Positions 43,621-52,080 of a stretch of 64,000 bases of DNA are shown in pieces. A program made the position numbers and the translations under genes. Below the pieces are notes generated by a model. That model was given only the letters and a program-made list of their open reading frames with translations, was not told where the DNA came from and searched no databases. Every line of letters starts with the position of its first letter. Within the stretch, counting starts at the first letter, position 1. Origin of the DNA: Thermoleophilia bacterium (GTDB taxonomy: Bacteria; Actinomycetota; Thermoleophilia; Solirubrobacterales; 70-9); contig JAENWT010000003.1 of assembly GCA_016650125.1 (NCBI GenBank), forward strand, positions 124,001-188,000, written 5' to 3'.

Positions 43621-44757
43621 TCAGTTTTCGAAGAGGACTACCTGCCGGACCGCCTCGCCTGACGCGAGGCGGTCGAATCCTTCGTTGATCTGGTCCGGTG
43701 TCAGCCGGTGGCTCAGCAGGCGATCGACCGGCAGGATTCCGGACTCGTACATCTCGATGAACCGCGGGATGTCCCGGGACGGCACACAGGAACCGAGGTA
43801 CGACCCTTTGAGGGTGCGCTCCTCGGCGACCAGCGACAGGGCCTGGATCTCGAGGATGCCATCCGGGTGGGGGAGGCCGGCGGTCACAGTCAGGCCACCT
43901 CGTTTAGTCGCCGCGTAAGCCTCGGCCAGGACGGCTTCGTGTCCCACGGTTTCCACAGCGACTTCGACCCCGCCTCCGGTCGCTTCCTTGACGCGGGCCG
44001 CAACGTCGCCTTCAGTGGCATCGATCGCGGTGGTCGCGCCGAGTTCGAGGGCCAGCTCGAGTTTCGCCGGCACCCGGTCGACGGCGACGATCTCGGAGGC
44101 ACCCTGGGACTTGGCCGCGATCAACGCGGCAAGCCCGACGCCACCCAGTCCGAACACGCCGAAAGACTCTGCCGGCAACGCCTCGGCCGCAGTGTTGAGA
44201 ACCGCGCCGGCTCCGGTCAGGACGGCACAACCGAAGAGGGCGGCGATCTCGAACGGCAGATCGTCCGGCACGACGACAGCCGATCGCTCGGAGACCACGA
44301 TGTGGTCAGAGAAGGCCGAGACACCGACGTGATGGTGAACGTAGTCGCCATTGTCGTCGCGCAGCCGGTGATGGCCTCCGAGGAGGGTCCCTTCATTGTT
44401 GGCCACGGCGCCGGCTTCGCAGAGTGCGGGCCGGCCCTGAAGGCAGAAAGAGCACTCACCGCAGGCCGGAACGAAGGCAAGCACCACATGATCGCCGACC
44501 GAGAAGGCGGAATCCGGAGAGCCCGTCTCCACGACCTCGCCGGCAGCTTCGTGGCCGAGCGCCATCGGCATCACCCGCGGGCGTTGCCCGGTGATCACCG
44601 AAAGGTCGGAATGGCAGAGCCCCGCGGCGCGCACTTTGACCAGCAGCTCTCCGGGGTGGGGCGGTTCGAGTTCGAGTTCGACCCGTTCGAGCGGCCTCGA
44701 CTTGGCAAACGGCGTTTCGTGGCCCATGGAGCGCAAAACGGTCGCTGTGGTTCTCAT
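43621..44757 (-). CDS. Zinc-dependent alcohol dehydrogenase (class III-like)
   Basis: The 378-aa medium-chain dehydrogenase has the catalytic zinc region AAGLCHSDLSVITG (Cys near 49), GHEAAGEVVETG, the structural zinc cysteines in CGECSFCLQGRPALC, and the NAD motif VFGLGGVGLAALIAA (about 195). Start ATG 44757 overlaps the thioesterase stop. Domain order resembles S-(hydroxymethyl)glutathione/mycothiol-type dehydrogenases, but substrate is not fixed by sequence. Confidence 0.88.
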   Translation of the reverse strand: MRTTATVLRSMGHETPFAKSRPLERVELELEPPHPGELLVKVRAAGLCHSDLSVITGQRPRVMPMALGHEAAGEVVETGSPDSAFSVGDHVVLAFVPACGECSFCLQGRPALCEAGAVANNEGTLLGGHHRLRDDNGDYVHHHVGVSAFSDHIVVSERSAVVVPDDLPFEIAALFGCAVLTGAGAVLNTAAEALPAESFGVFGLGGVGLAALIAAKSQGASEIVAVDRVPAKLELALELGATTAIDATEGDVAARVKEATGGGVEVAVETVGHEAVLAEAYAATKRGGLTVTAGLPHPDGILEIQALSLVAEERTLKGSYLGSCVPSRDIPRFIEMYESGILPVDRLLSHRLTPDQINEGFDRLASGEAVRQVVLFEN

Positions 44758-45194
44758 GAGGCCGGGCCTTCCAGTCTTTCCAGCGAACTTCGGATCGCAT
44801 CCGGGATCGGCATCGGCTCGCGACTCTCGCGGTCGACGAAGACATGGACGAAGTGCCCCTCGGCCAGTGCCTGGCCATCGGCGTCGAAAAGGCCGATTTC
44901 GTACTTGACGCTCGAGTTGCCGAGCCGGCCGACCCGCAGTCCGGCCTCGACCGGTGCCGGGAAGGCGATCGACGCGAGGAACCGGCAGCCGGATTCGGCG
45001 CAGACCCCGATCGAGCTGCCGGAGTGGATGTCGAGGCCGCCTTCTTCGATCAGCCAGGCGTTGATCACGGTGTCGAAGAAGGAGTAGTACTCGACGTTGT
45101 TGACGTGACCGTAGATGTCGTTGTCCTTCCACCTGGTGGGGATGGTGCGGATGTGCGGGAACTGGTCACGAGTCGGCGCTGCGGGCTTTTCCAT
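44754..45194 (-). CDS. Acyl-CoA thioesterase (4HBT family)
   Basis: The 146-aa hotdog-fold protein starts at ATG 45194. The catalytic region RWKDNDIYGHVNNVEYYSFFDTVIN (about 18-42) has the family's Asp and the GHVNN block. It probably hydrolyses acyl- or aryl-CoA. It is co-translated with the alcohol dehydrogenase, hinting at a shared aldehyde/acid or CoA-ester route. Confidence 0.88.
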   Translation of the reverse strand: MEKPAAPTRDQFPHIRTIPTRWKDNDIYGHVNNVEYYSFFDTVINAWLIEEGGLDIHSGSSIGVCAESGCRFLASIAFPAPVEAGLRVGRLGNSSVKYEIGLFDADGQALAEGHFVHVFVDRESREPMPIPDAIRSSLERLEGPAS

Positions 45195-45263
45195 AAGGCG
45201 ATTATCGCGCCTTTCGAGGCGGGCCGAGGGGCACGGCACGGAGGTCGAGGCGGGTGCTTGACT

Positions 45264-46142
45264 GTGGACGTGCCCACTCAGGACCAGTCACCGACCCCGG
45301 CCGCGGTGGCCATGGTGCTCGGATCCATCCTTTCGATCCAGATCGGCTCGGCGATCGCGGTCGACCTCTTCTCGGATATCGGCGCGACCGGAGTCGTATT
45401 CATGCGGGCCCTGGTCTCGGCTGTCCTTCTGGTCGCGATCTGGCGCCCGGACTTCAGGGTCCCCAGAAGCGATCGCAAGGTAACGCTGCTCTTCGGGATC
45501 GCGCTGGCCGGAGTCAATCTCTGCTTTTACGAGTCGATCGACCGCATCCCGCTCGGTACGGCGGTGACCTTCGAGTTCCTCGGTCCTCTCACGGTGGCCC
45601 TGATCACTTCACCGCGGCGCCGCGACTGGCTGTGGGCCGGACTCGCCGCAGCCGGCATCCTGCTGCTCACCGGCGGCGTCGGAGGAGATGACCTTGACCC
45701 CGTGGGTATCGCGTTCGCGCTGGTGGCAGCGTTCTTCTGGGGTGCCTACATCATGCTCGGTACGCGTCTCGGCCAGCAGGCCGCGGGAGGCAAGGGGCTG
45801 GCTGTGGCGATGACCATCGCGGCCGTGCTGACGGCCCCCACGGGGATCATCGACGGCGGCATGGAGTTGCTCGACCCGACGGTCATCCTGATCGGAATCA
45901 GCGTCGGCATCCTGAGCTCGGCGATCCCCTTCTCGCTCGAACTCGAAGCGATGCGGCGCCTGCCCTCGAATGTCTTCGGAGTGATGATGAGCATCGAGCC
46001 CGGGGTCGCTGCGATCGTCGGCTTCCTGCTTCTGGACCAGGGCGTGGTTCCGATTGAGATCGTCGCGATCGGCCTGGTCGTCGTCGCCTCGGCCGGAGCG
46101 ATCCGGTCGAGCACCAACGCTCCGCCGCCGATCGAGCCTTGA
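45264..46142 (+). CDS. EamA/RhtA-type DMT exporter
   Basis: About 292 aa from GTG 45264 (TTG 45258, seven bases after GAGG, is the alternative). Ten membrane helices form two EamA halves; typical blocks are FMRALVSAVLLVAIWRP, SIDRIPLGTAVTFEFLGPL (about 90-108) and EPGVAAIVGFLLLDQ in the second half. The RhtA-like form exports small metabolites such as threonine or homoserine. It is followed by tRNA-His. Confidence 0.85.
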   Translation: MDVPTQDQSPTPAAVAMVLGSILSIQIGSAIAVDLFSDIGATGVVFMRALVSAVLLVAIWRPDFRVPRSDRKVTLLFGIALAGVNLCFYESIDRIPLGTAVTFEFLGPLTVALITSPRRRDWLWAGLAAAGILLLTGGVGGDDLDPVGIAFALVAAFFWGAYIMLGTRLGQQAAGGKGLAVAMTIAAVLTAPTGIIDGGMELLDPTVILIGISVGILSSAIPFSLELEAMRRLPSNVFGVMMSIEPGVAAIVGFLLLDQGVVPIEIVAIGLVVVASAGAIRSSTNAPPPIEP

Positions 46143-46164
46143 CTCGGTAGATTTGTCTCCTCGC

Positions 46165-46239
46165 GGTGGGCGTAGCTCAGTTAGGTAGAGCTCCTGGTTG
46201 TGGTCCAGGTGGTCGCGGGTTCGATCCCCGTCGCTCACC
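46165..46239 (+). tRNA. tRNA-His (GTG)
   Basis: The cloverleaf includes the extra G(-1) typical of tRNA-His (46165, opposite C46239). Acceptor GTGGGCG (46166-46172) pairs with CGCTCAC (46232-46238, one G-U), the anticodon stem CCTGG/CCAGG surrounds TTGTGGT (anticodon GTG), and the T-arm has GGTTCGATCCC. No CCA is encoded. It marks the left side of the region with broken genes. Confidence 0.93.
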
Positions 46240-46664
46240 CTCCGTCGTACCGAGCATCCATGGGTTTCCGGTACGCATACATAGATGCATGGGCGTGCTG
46301 GGGTACTCCACGGGGTACTAGCGCCGGCCTCGCGCCCCCCGGCCACCCGTTCAGCGGGTCCCATCCGCGCCGCACACCATGAGACTCCCCACCGTCAACG
46401 CGCGTTCGGATGCCGGCCTCCGGATCCTCCTCGGTCCAACTCCCCGCAACCGGGGTCATCCAAAGCGGGATAGAGTCGACCCGTGACGGTCCACGTTCCC
46501 AAATGGGGGCTGTGGCTACTGGGGGTTCTCGCCGTGGGTAGACCTGACCCGTTCCGGTGGACAGTTTCAAGTCCGCTCATTCCGCACTCTCGAACACCTG
46601 TCGGTTGGGAAGCGACCTGGAACGAGCTGCCGCGCTCATGCACTACGCCGACAGCACGTAGGAC
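46240..46664. other. Apparently non-coding stretch after tRNA-His
   Basis: About 425 bases with no convincing gene: frames in both directions lack ribosome sites and family content. A GGGTACT word recurs at 46300-46320 (GGGGTACTCCACGGGGTACT). No copy of the tRNA-His 3' end that would define an integrated element was found by eye in the window. Confidence 0.4.
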
Positions 46665-47162
46665 ATGTACGTTGGCCGACACACGATGGGGTGGCATGAA
46701 GCAGATACCAGCGTCGTCGTCCTCGCGCGTCCGCGGCGTTGCTTCGACGTTCTGATCGATTGCATCGGCATGCCCGTGTGGCAGGTCGGGCTACGCGCCT
46801 GCAGGGTGTTGTCACGAGATGGGCAGGGCCGACCCAAGGACGTCGCCTTCGAGGTTGACGCGATCGTCAAGATGATGAAGTACACGTTGCGACACAGTTA
46901 TGAGGAGCCGCGGCGAATCACCGGCGTGTACCTCGAAGGAGACTTCAAGGACTTCGCCGGAGAGTGGCTGATGGAGGAGGCCGCGAGCGGGGAGACCAAG
47001 GTCACCTTCAAGGTCGGGATCGACCCAGGCGCTTGGGTCCCCGGGCATATCGCACGAAAGCTCAACCAGCAGATCCTGCGCGAGTCCGTCGAGCGGCTGA
47101 AGACAGAGGTGGAGCAGTGCTCACGGAGAGCAGAACGGGATAACGACCCGCCGCAGGGGTGA
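46665..47162 (+). CDS. SRPBCC/polyketide-cyclase-like protein
   Basis: The 165-aa product has the START/SRPBCC order: an early strand (HEADTSVVVLARPRRCFDVLIDCIGMPVW), central beta sheet (GVYLEGDFKDFAGEWLMEEA) and the long C-terminal helix (PGHIARKLNQQILRESVERLKTEVEQ). Such proteins bind hydrophobic ligands or take part in lipid transfer; specific role unknown. The internal ATG at 46686 may be the true start. It is the first recognisable gene of the accessory region and is convergent with broken genes. Confidence 0.7.
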   Translation: MYVGRHTMGWHEADTSVVVLARPRRCFDVLIDCIGMPVWQVGLRACRVLSRDGQGRPKDVAFEVDAIVKMMKYTLRHSYEEPRRITGVYLEGDFKDFAGEWLMEEAASGETKVTFKVGIDPGAWVPGHIARKLNQQILRESVERLKTEVEQCSRRAERDNDPPQG

Positions 47163-47591
47163 GGGCCGCAGAAGGCGGACCCGGCACCTTCGACGGTAAC
47201 CACCTTCTGCGGCGCCTCGGCGATGGCGTCGAGCCTGTGCTTGGCATAGGCGAACGGCAGGATCATCGCCCAGTCGGCGATCGTAATCAGCGCGAGCACC
47301 GAGCGGGGCGCGTCGCCCGCCCGGTAGCCGATGGTGGTCGCGGTCGCCGAGACGAGCTTCTCGGCCCAGCCGTATCGGATCAGCGCGCGCTTGCCGAGCG
47401 GATCGGCGGCGATCTCCTGGAACATGAAGCGGATGCGGGGCCGGCGAGCCGAGCATCTCCGCGCTCCACCGCGGCGCGACCATCGCCGGCTCGGCGATCA
47501 GCCAGTTGGTGACGCCGGCGGCACGAAACATCGTCGGTATCCAGCGGGGAACGTCGGCGCGCGAGGTCGGCGCAACGCCCGGCACGGTCAT
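47160..47591 (-). pseudogene. Frameshifted small membrane protein (four helices)
   Basis: Two - strand frames join near 47430: the first gives MTVPGVAPTSRADVP and FRAAGVTNWLIAEPAM, then the other continues FQEIAADPLGKRALIRYGWA and DAPRSVLALITIADWAMILPFAYA. Together they make one four-helix protein of about 140 aa interrupted by a one-base shift. The start overlaps the stop of the SHOCT gene (ATGA). Its true 3' end is uncertain. A sequencing error is possible. Confidence 0.55.
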
Positions 47592-47861
47592 CGTTGCGTC
47601 TCCTCGATCGCCTTGAGGCTCTCTCGAAACTCCTCCGTGCTCAGCTCGCCGGCGGCGTAGCGCCTCCTCAGTAGCGCGATCGGATCCTCGGGTGCCCCCA
47701 TCTCCACCCTGATCCTTCGGCCTGCGCATCATCGACCACATCATGTAGCCCATGCCGCCCATCATCACGACCATTGCGCCCACGGCGAGCCAACCCCAGT
47801 CGCCGCCCATGTGGCCATTGTCGGAGCCGAACTGCGCGATTAGTGGGAGTACGGCGCTCAT
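47588..47861 (-). pseudogene. Frameshifted membrane-SHOCT protein
   Basis: From ATG 47861 one frame encodes a signal-like start and a Met-rich helix (GAMVVMMGGMGYMMWSMM). The SHOCT motif, DPIALLRRRYAAGELSTEEF, lies in the next frame (about 47590-47680), so one base has been gained or lost near the RRPK segment. Together the two parts read as a standard small TM-SHOCT protein. The stop overlaps the start of the next gene and the start overlaps the OsmC-like stop. Confidence 0.6.
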
Positions 47862-48376
47862 GCGACGAGATGGGTCGTCAACTCGACCGGGTTGCGGAGG
47901 CAGTAGACGCCCGGACAATGGTCGTCAGCGATTCGCTTGAGCTCGTCGAGCTTCTCGCGCGACGCGTCTGCCTCGACCTCCAGGTACCAACCGATGCTTT
48001 GCACGGGGGCGTTTTCGGTGACCCCGAGCGCACGGCTCACGTCAACCTCGGCCTCGGCGCGGGCTTTCAGCGCACGGAGCTCCACCCCTTGGCGCGCGGC
48101 CTCCTGGGCGTAGGTCATGGCGTAGCAGGCCAACCCGCCCCAGAAGCAATAGGCCAGGGGGTTCGGCGCTGACCCGGTGCCGCCCATCGGCGGTGGGAAG
48201 TCGGCCTCAAACACGACTGGCTTGCCATTGGGCACAGGAATCGTGGCTCGAAACTGCGGTCGGCCCTCTGCGGTTTGCCACTGACCGTCGAAGCTCACCT
48301 GTTGAACGGCTGCGTCGGGGTCGGACTCCATTCGAGCAACCGTCTGCTCGAGTGCGTCGACGTTGACGTTATGCAT
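47858..48376 (-). CDS. OsmC-like protein
   Basis: The 172-aa protein starts at ATG 48376, behind a strong AAGGAGA ribosome site (about 48383-48390). It has the OsmC core [23 protein letters not shown]-like block (first Cys near 97) and the second Cys in [16 protein letters not shown] (about 155). Both Cys positions are kept, suggesting peroxide or reactive-thiol chemistry. It heads a coupled three-gene operon whose other two genes are frameshifted. It shares only the fold with the OsmC gene at 28018. Confidence 0.82.
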   Translation of the reverse strand: MHNVNVDALEQTVARMESDPDAAVQQVSFDGQWQTAEGRPQFRATIPVPNGKPVVFEADFPPPMGGTGSAPNPLAYCFWGGLACYAMTYAQEAARQGVELRALKARAEAEVDVSRALGVTENAPVQSIGWYLEVEADASREKLDELKRIADDHCPGVYCLRNPVELTTHLVA

Positions 48377-48447
48377 GATCGATCTCCTTTGGTTCGAGGA
48401 TCTATGAGCTGGGCGGACCGCCCAGGAAAAAAGCGCTGACGGGCAGG

Positions 48448-48625
48448 TTAGGCGGCAACTGCGACGACCAGACCGGCGAATGCCCTCCCGAGCACCTGCT
48501 GCGGCACGTGGGTGGCGAGCCGGACCCCGGCGAGTGCGCCGACGACGCAGGCAGCAGCCATGACCACGGTGAGGTCGAGATCCACCGAGCGCCTGGCGCT
48601 GAGGTGCACGATGACCCCGAGCAAC
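48448..48625 (-). pseudogene. C-terminal fragment of a TauE/SafE-type membrane permease
   Basis: The - strand frame ending at TAA 48448 reads [22 protein letters not shown] and [20 protein letters not shown], then [17 protein letters not shown], the last two helices of TauE/SafE sulfite-exporter-like permeases. The N-terminal helices are missing; upstream DNA instead matches thiC. It is a remnant, with no own start. Confidence 0.6.
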
Positions 48626-48639
48626 GTCGAGGATCGCTT

Positions 48640-48964
48640 GTCTTGTCTCGACGATGCGCTTGCCGGTGGAGAGATCCATGACGGTATCGGCGCCCCAGCG
48701 CTCGGACAGGCGCATCTTGTCGACCTCTTCGTCCAGGGACGAGGTCGTCGGTGAGTTGCCGATACTTGCGTTGATCTTGACCCGTGCCATCAGGCCGATC
48801 GCCATGGGGTCGAGCGCTGAGTGGTGGACATTGGCCGGGATGATCATCCGCCCCCGAGCCACCTCCTCGCGGATCAGGTCCGGCATCAGTTCCTCGCGCT
48901 CGGCAACACGCTCCATCTCAGGGGAGATGACTCTTGGCGAGCAAGGTGCATCTGCGTCCGGCAG
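48640..48964 (-). pseudogene. thiC: Internal fragment of phosphomethylpyrimidine synthase
   Basis: The - strand frame gives [52 protein letters not shown] and [20 protein letters not shown], which are clear ThiC blocks from the first third of the enzyme. The catalytic radical-SAM C-terminus is absent, and the sequence runs into the TauE/SafE remnant. The ThiC start region after the riboswitch (ATG 48998) is in a different frame. ThiC makes the pyrimidine part of thiamin; this copy cannot. Confidence 0.8.
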
Positions 48965-48999
48965 CTAACGTCGACGGGAAGGCGGATCGGTAGGACATC

Positions 49000-49086
49000 T
49001 GGTTCCCTTCGCCGGAACGACCCGGATCAGGTTCGGCGGGTCGGCGCTCGGTGCGCCCTCTCAGCCCCGGCTGGGACTCCCCGGAT
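49000..49086 (-). ncRNA. TPP riboswitch (THI element)
   Basis: Read on the - strand, the segment has CCCAGCCGGGGCTGAGAGGG, the invariant CUGAGA of the pyrimidine-sensing helix, then GCCGACCCGCCGAACCTGAT and CCGGGTCG, ending GGCGAAGGGAACC, the conserved pyrophosphate-sensing and closing parts. It lies just before an ATG at 48998 and would control thiC. Since thiC here is a fragment, the switch appears orphaned. Exact ends are approximate. Confidence 0.9.
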
Positions 49087-49602
49087 GGATGTGTAGAAGT
49101 TACTACGCGGATCTCGCGCTTCGCGGGTGCTGGGCCTAGCGGTGTGCTCATGCCCGCCTTCGATCCGAAGGGGGAACGGCCACGACGATCTCCACCGCTG
49201 CCCCCTTCGCGTCAAAGCGGAAGCGCAGAAGGGATGATCGCTAGGGCGTCTCGCCGTCGCGATTAGGGCATTGAGAATCTCTGAGCCGGAGGATCGCCCG
49301 GATGGCTACCTGGTTCGAAAGCCATCCAATCAGGGACCTTCCGGTTGGTTGCTTGGCGGTGAGACCCGGTGGCTGATGCCCTGCGAAGCACGATCGGGCA
49401 GCAGAATTAGGCACGTGACTGATGCGGGCCCGCGCGTGCGCAGCGCTGCCAGCCAAGTAGCCATGAGGGTCATCGGGAGAAGCACACCGCCCAGGGTGAT
49501 GCGGATCTTGGGCTACGCTCGCGCACCTTCGAGAGCACAGCAGCCATGTCGTAGCCTCGTGTCTCAATCTTCTGCGGCTCTTTTCGATATAGTCTCGTAC
49601 TA
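49087..49602. other. Gene-poor stretch containing repeat copy A
   Basis: No supported gene is seen between the riboswitch and the TetR gene. The only structure is the 55-bp repeat at 49284-49338 and its right flank GGTTGGTTGC, shared with copy D. The AT-richer DNA just before 49603 (TTCGATATAGTCTCGTACTA) probably holds the TetR promoter. Confidence 0.4.
49284..49338 (+). repeat. Dispersed 55-bp repeat, copy A
   Basis: Core GGTTCGAAAGCCATCC at 49312-49327, with upstream AGCCGGAGGAT and downstream TCAGGGACC. GGATGGCT/AGCCATCC (49300-49307, 49320-49327) can pair here. The last 31 bases equal those of copy C, and the right flank resembles copy D for a further 50 bases or so. Confidence 0.85.
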
Positions 49603-50205
49603 ATGAAAGTAAGCCGTCCCTATCATCAGGCTCAGCGAGCCCACGCGCGCGAACGTACGGGCGAGCGCATACTCGAAGCCGCCGAGAGCCTCTACCGCCA
49701 CGGTTGGTACGACGAGGTGACCCTCCGCGACGTGGCCAGAGAGGCCGATGTTGCCACTCAGACGGTGGTCAATCACTTCGGGTCGAAGGCGAAGCTCCTG
49801 GCGGCCGTCGCCGAGCGTATCGGCGAACGCTTCGACCCCAGGCGCGACGAGATCGCGGGGGGCGATGCGGACGGAGCCGTCGCCATGATCTTCGATGAGT
49901 ACGAGGAGATCGGGGACTCGATCGTCCGGATGATCACTCTCGAGGGACGGGTTGATGAGCTGACTGCCCTGCTCTCCCACGGCCGCAAAGTGCATCGCGC
50001 GTGGGTTCAGCGCGTTTTCGCGGCAGCGCTTCCGCATGCGTCGGGAATCGAGCGAGACCGTCGAACGGCCATGTTTGTTGCGGCAACCGACGTGCTGACC
50101 TGGAAGATCCTACGTCGCGAGCAGGGGCTCAGCCGGCGCGCCGCCCAGGCGGCGATGCGTGAGACCGTCGAAGCGCTGCTCGGTCAACGGACAGCTCGAC
50201 GATGA
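49603..50205 (+). CDS. TetR family transcriptional regulator
   Basis: The 200-aa protein has the N-terminal TetR DNA-binding helices: ERILEAAESLYRHGWYDEVTL, then DVAREADVATQTVVNHFGSK (HTH about residues 35-62). The C-terminal ligand-binding part ends in AAMRETVEALLGQRTARR. Its TGA overlaps the start of a glycosyltransferase gene (ATGA), so it probably controls that gene and itself. The ligand is unknown. Confidence 0.9.
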   Translation: MKVSRPYHQAQRAHARERTGERILEAAESLYRHGWYDEVTLRDVAREADVATQTVVNHFGSKAKLLAAVAERIGERFDPRRDEIAGGDADGAVAMIFDEYEEIGDSIVRMITLEGRVDELTALLSHGRKVHRAWVQRVFAAALPHASGIERDRRTAMFVAATDVLTWKILRREQGLSRRAAQAAMRETVEALLGQRTARR

Positions 50206-51473
50206 GCCGTTTCCTCTTCACCCTCTGGGACGGGGGAGGCAACTCGCCGCCGGTCCTCAGCGTTGCGGCCGCCCTGGCCCGCCGCGGCCACGACGTTCGC
50301 GTGATGGCCGACCCAACCCTCCGTGAGGACGTGCTTGCGACTGGCGCACGTCACCTCCCTTGGGCAACGGCGCCGCAGCGGTCCTCGCGAGACGCCAGTA
50401 CCGAGTTTGTTCGCGATTTCGAGGCGCGCACACCCATGGGCGCTACTGCACGCCTGCGCGACCGCCTGATCGTCGGTCCCGCGCCGCAGTTCGCCCGCGA
50501 CACGTGCGGGGAGCTACGTCGCGAGCCCGCCGACGCCGTCATCTCTGAGGCGCTGCTGATGGGATCGCAGGTCGCGGCCGAGGCCGCGGGTTTGCCCAAC
50601 ATAACGCTGGTTCCGAACATCTACCCGGGGGAGGTGCCAGGCGTGCCGCCGTTCGGCATCGGTCTGGGGCCGCGACACGACCGCTTCGGGCAGCTCCGCG
50701 ATCGGATCGTTCGCAGAATGGGGAGCCGCCTGTGGGACAAGCGCCTAACCGAGCTGAACGCGCTCCGCAACGGCTACGACCTGCCCTCCGTGTCCTCTGT
50801 CTTCGCGATGCTCGAACGTCCAGACCGGGTGCTGGTGCTGACCTCCGCCGCATTCGAGCTCGGCGGCGGGGAGCGAGTGCCTGCACACGTCCGCTATTGC
50901 GGCCCGCGGCTGGACGATCCGGGATGGGTCCGCGACTGGAATGAGCCGCGGGGCACCGATCCGCTGGTTCTCGTCTCGCTGAGTACGACAACGCAAGGTC
51001 AGGATCCGATGATTCGCCGCGTGGTCGAAGCCCTCGGCCGACTCCGCGTTCGCGGCCTGGTCACCACCGGACCCAGTTTCGACGGTGATGGACTTCAGGC
51101 GCCGCCCAACGTGACGATCGTCGCATCGGCGCCGCATTCGGCCGTCCTTCCTCATGCTGCCGCGGTCGTGACTCACGCCGGTCACGGCACGGTCATCAAG
51201 GCGCTCGCGCAGGGCGTTCCCCTCGTCTGTCTGCCGGTCGGCCGCGACCAACCGGACACGGCCGAGCGAGTGGCCGCGGCTGGGGCCGGCCTGAGGCTGC
51301 GGCCGGGCGCGCGCGCCAAATCGATCGAGCGAGCCCTGATGAAGGTACTCGACGATCCGGTGTACCGGGCAGGAGCGATGCGAATCGCCGCGGCGATCGA
51401 CGTCGACCATGAACACGATCGAGCCGTCGAGGAGATCGAGGCGATCACGGCCGCCGCCCCGACGCTGGCTTAA
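50202..51473 (+). CDS. Glycosyltransferase family 1 (UGT/MGT-like)
   Basis: The 423-aa GT-B protein starts FLFTLWDGGGNSPPVLSVAAALARRGHDV, typical of macrolide/UDP-glucuronosyl transferase-like enzymes. The donor-binding signature lies near 300-345: VVASAPHSAVLPHAAAVVTHAGHGTVIKAL and QGVPLVCLPVGRDQPDTAERV. It probably glycosylates a small molecule, perhaps detoxifying it under TetR control, as the overlap suggests. Confidence 0.9.
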   Translation: MSRFLFTLWDGGGNSPPVLSVAAALARRGHDVRVMADPTLREDVLATGARHLPWATAPQRSSRDASTEFVRDFEARTPMGATARLRDRLIVGPAPQFARDTCGELRREPADAVISEALLMGSQVAAEAAGLPNITLVPNIYPGEVPGVPPFGIGLGPRHDRFGQLRDRIVRRMGSRLWDKRLTELNALRNGYDLPSVSSVFAMLERPDRVLVLTSAAFELGGGERVPAHVRYCGPRLDDPGWVRDWNEPRGTDPLVLVSLSTTTQGQDPMIRRVVEALGRLRVRGLVTTGPSFDGDGLQAPPNVTIVASAPHSAVLPHAAAVVTHAGHGTVIKALAQGVPLVCLPVGRDQPDTAERVAAAGAGLRLRPGARAKSIERALMKVLDDPVYRAGAMRIAAAIDVDHEHDRAVEEIEAITAAAPTLA

Positions 51474-51574
51474 TGACCCTGTCGCCCCGGCCCGAAGACG
51501 GGGCCGGTCCTTGCGAGACTGGGGTGATGGAGAGCGGTGTTCTCCCCGTCGCCGCCTAGGGCAAGGAATCGCCG

Positions 51575-51629
51575 AGCCGGAGGATTGCCCGGACGACCCG
51601 GGGGTTCGAAAGCCATCCCACCAGGGACC
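51575..51629 (+). repeat. Dispersed 55-bp repeat, copy B
   Basis: Core GGTTCGAAAGCCATCC at 51603-51618, upstream AGCCGGAGGATTGCC, downstream CAGGGACC. It lies about 100 bases past the stop of the glycosyltransferase gene and before the HicB gene. Between them GGCAAATC (51658-51665) and GATTTGCC (51688-51695) form a further inverted repeat; otherwise I see nothing in 51630-51858. Confidence 0.85.
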
Positions 51630-51858
51630 CAAAGTCCCGGAATCCCAATAGCCATGCGGCAAATCGCCCTTTTTCAAACAGGGGAGAGATTTGCCTCACT
51701 CGAACCATCGTGCGTAGAGTGGAGCCACAGAGCGAGGCTGCATCAGCAAACGCATCGAGCCAGGCTTCGATTCCGCGCGGAGCCGCCCGCCGCCGATCGC
51801 GGAAGGCTCGTTGAGTGTGCCCTTGCAAGTCCTTCGAGCGACGGCGTATCCTGAAGGC

Positions 51859-52080
51859 ATGAGCAAACCGCGCGAATACGAAATCGTCTTGATCCCTGAG
51901 AAAGAGGGTGGCTACAGCGTGGTCGTGCCGGAGCTGCCGAGCGTGGCGACCCAGGGCGAGACTGTCGACGAGGCCTTGAAGATGGCCAAAGAGGCGATCG
52001 AGCTCTACATCGAGGTGATGGAAGAAGATGGCTTGCCGCTGCCAACGGTGCAACGTAAGCAGGTTGCAGTCGGCGGGTGA
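51859..52080 (+). CDS. hicB: HicB family antitoxin
   Basis: The 73-aa protein starts at ATG 51859 (an upstream GTG frame start is less likely). The partial RNase-H-like fold of HicB is visible: YEIVLIPEKEGGYSVVVPELPSVATQGET and VDEALKMAKEAIELYIEVMEEDG. It lacks an added DNA-binding domain, as many short HicB do. It neutralises HicA and overlaps it by four bases (GTGA). The gene unit is bounded by repeats B and C. Confidence 0.88.
   Translation: MSKPREYEIVLIPEKEGGYSVVVPELPSVATQGETVDEALKMAKEAIELYIEVMEEDGLPLPTVQRKQVAVGG

Noticed and set aside
46235-46570. 111-codon - strand frame after tRNA-His
   Set aside because: It starts in unremarkable DNA and reads into the tRNA complement; no family features.
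48412-48428. CTGGGCGG/CCGCCCAG palindrome as a terminator of the TauE remnant
   Set aside because: The A-run lies on the wrong side for the - strand and no + strand gene ends there.
49311-49327. tRNA fragment (GGTTCGAA looks like a T-loop)
   Set aside because: The following AAGCC breaks T-stem pairing and no acceptor or anticodon arm is present in any copy.
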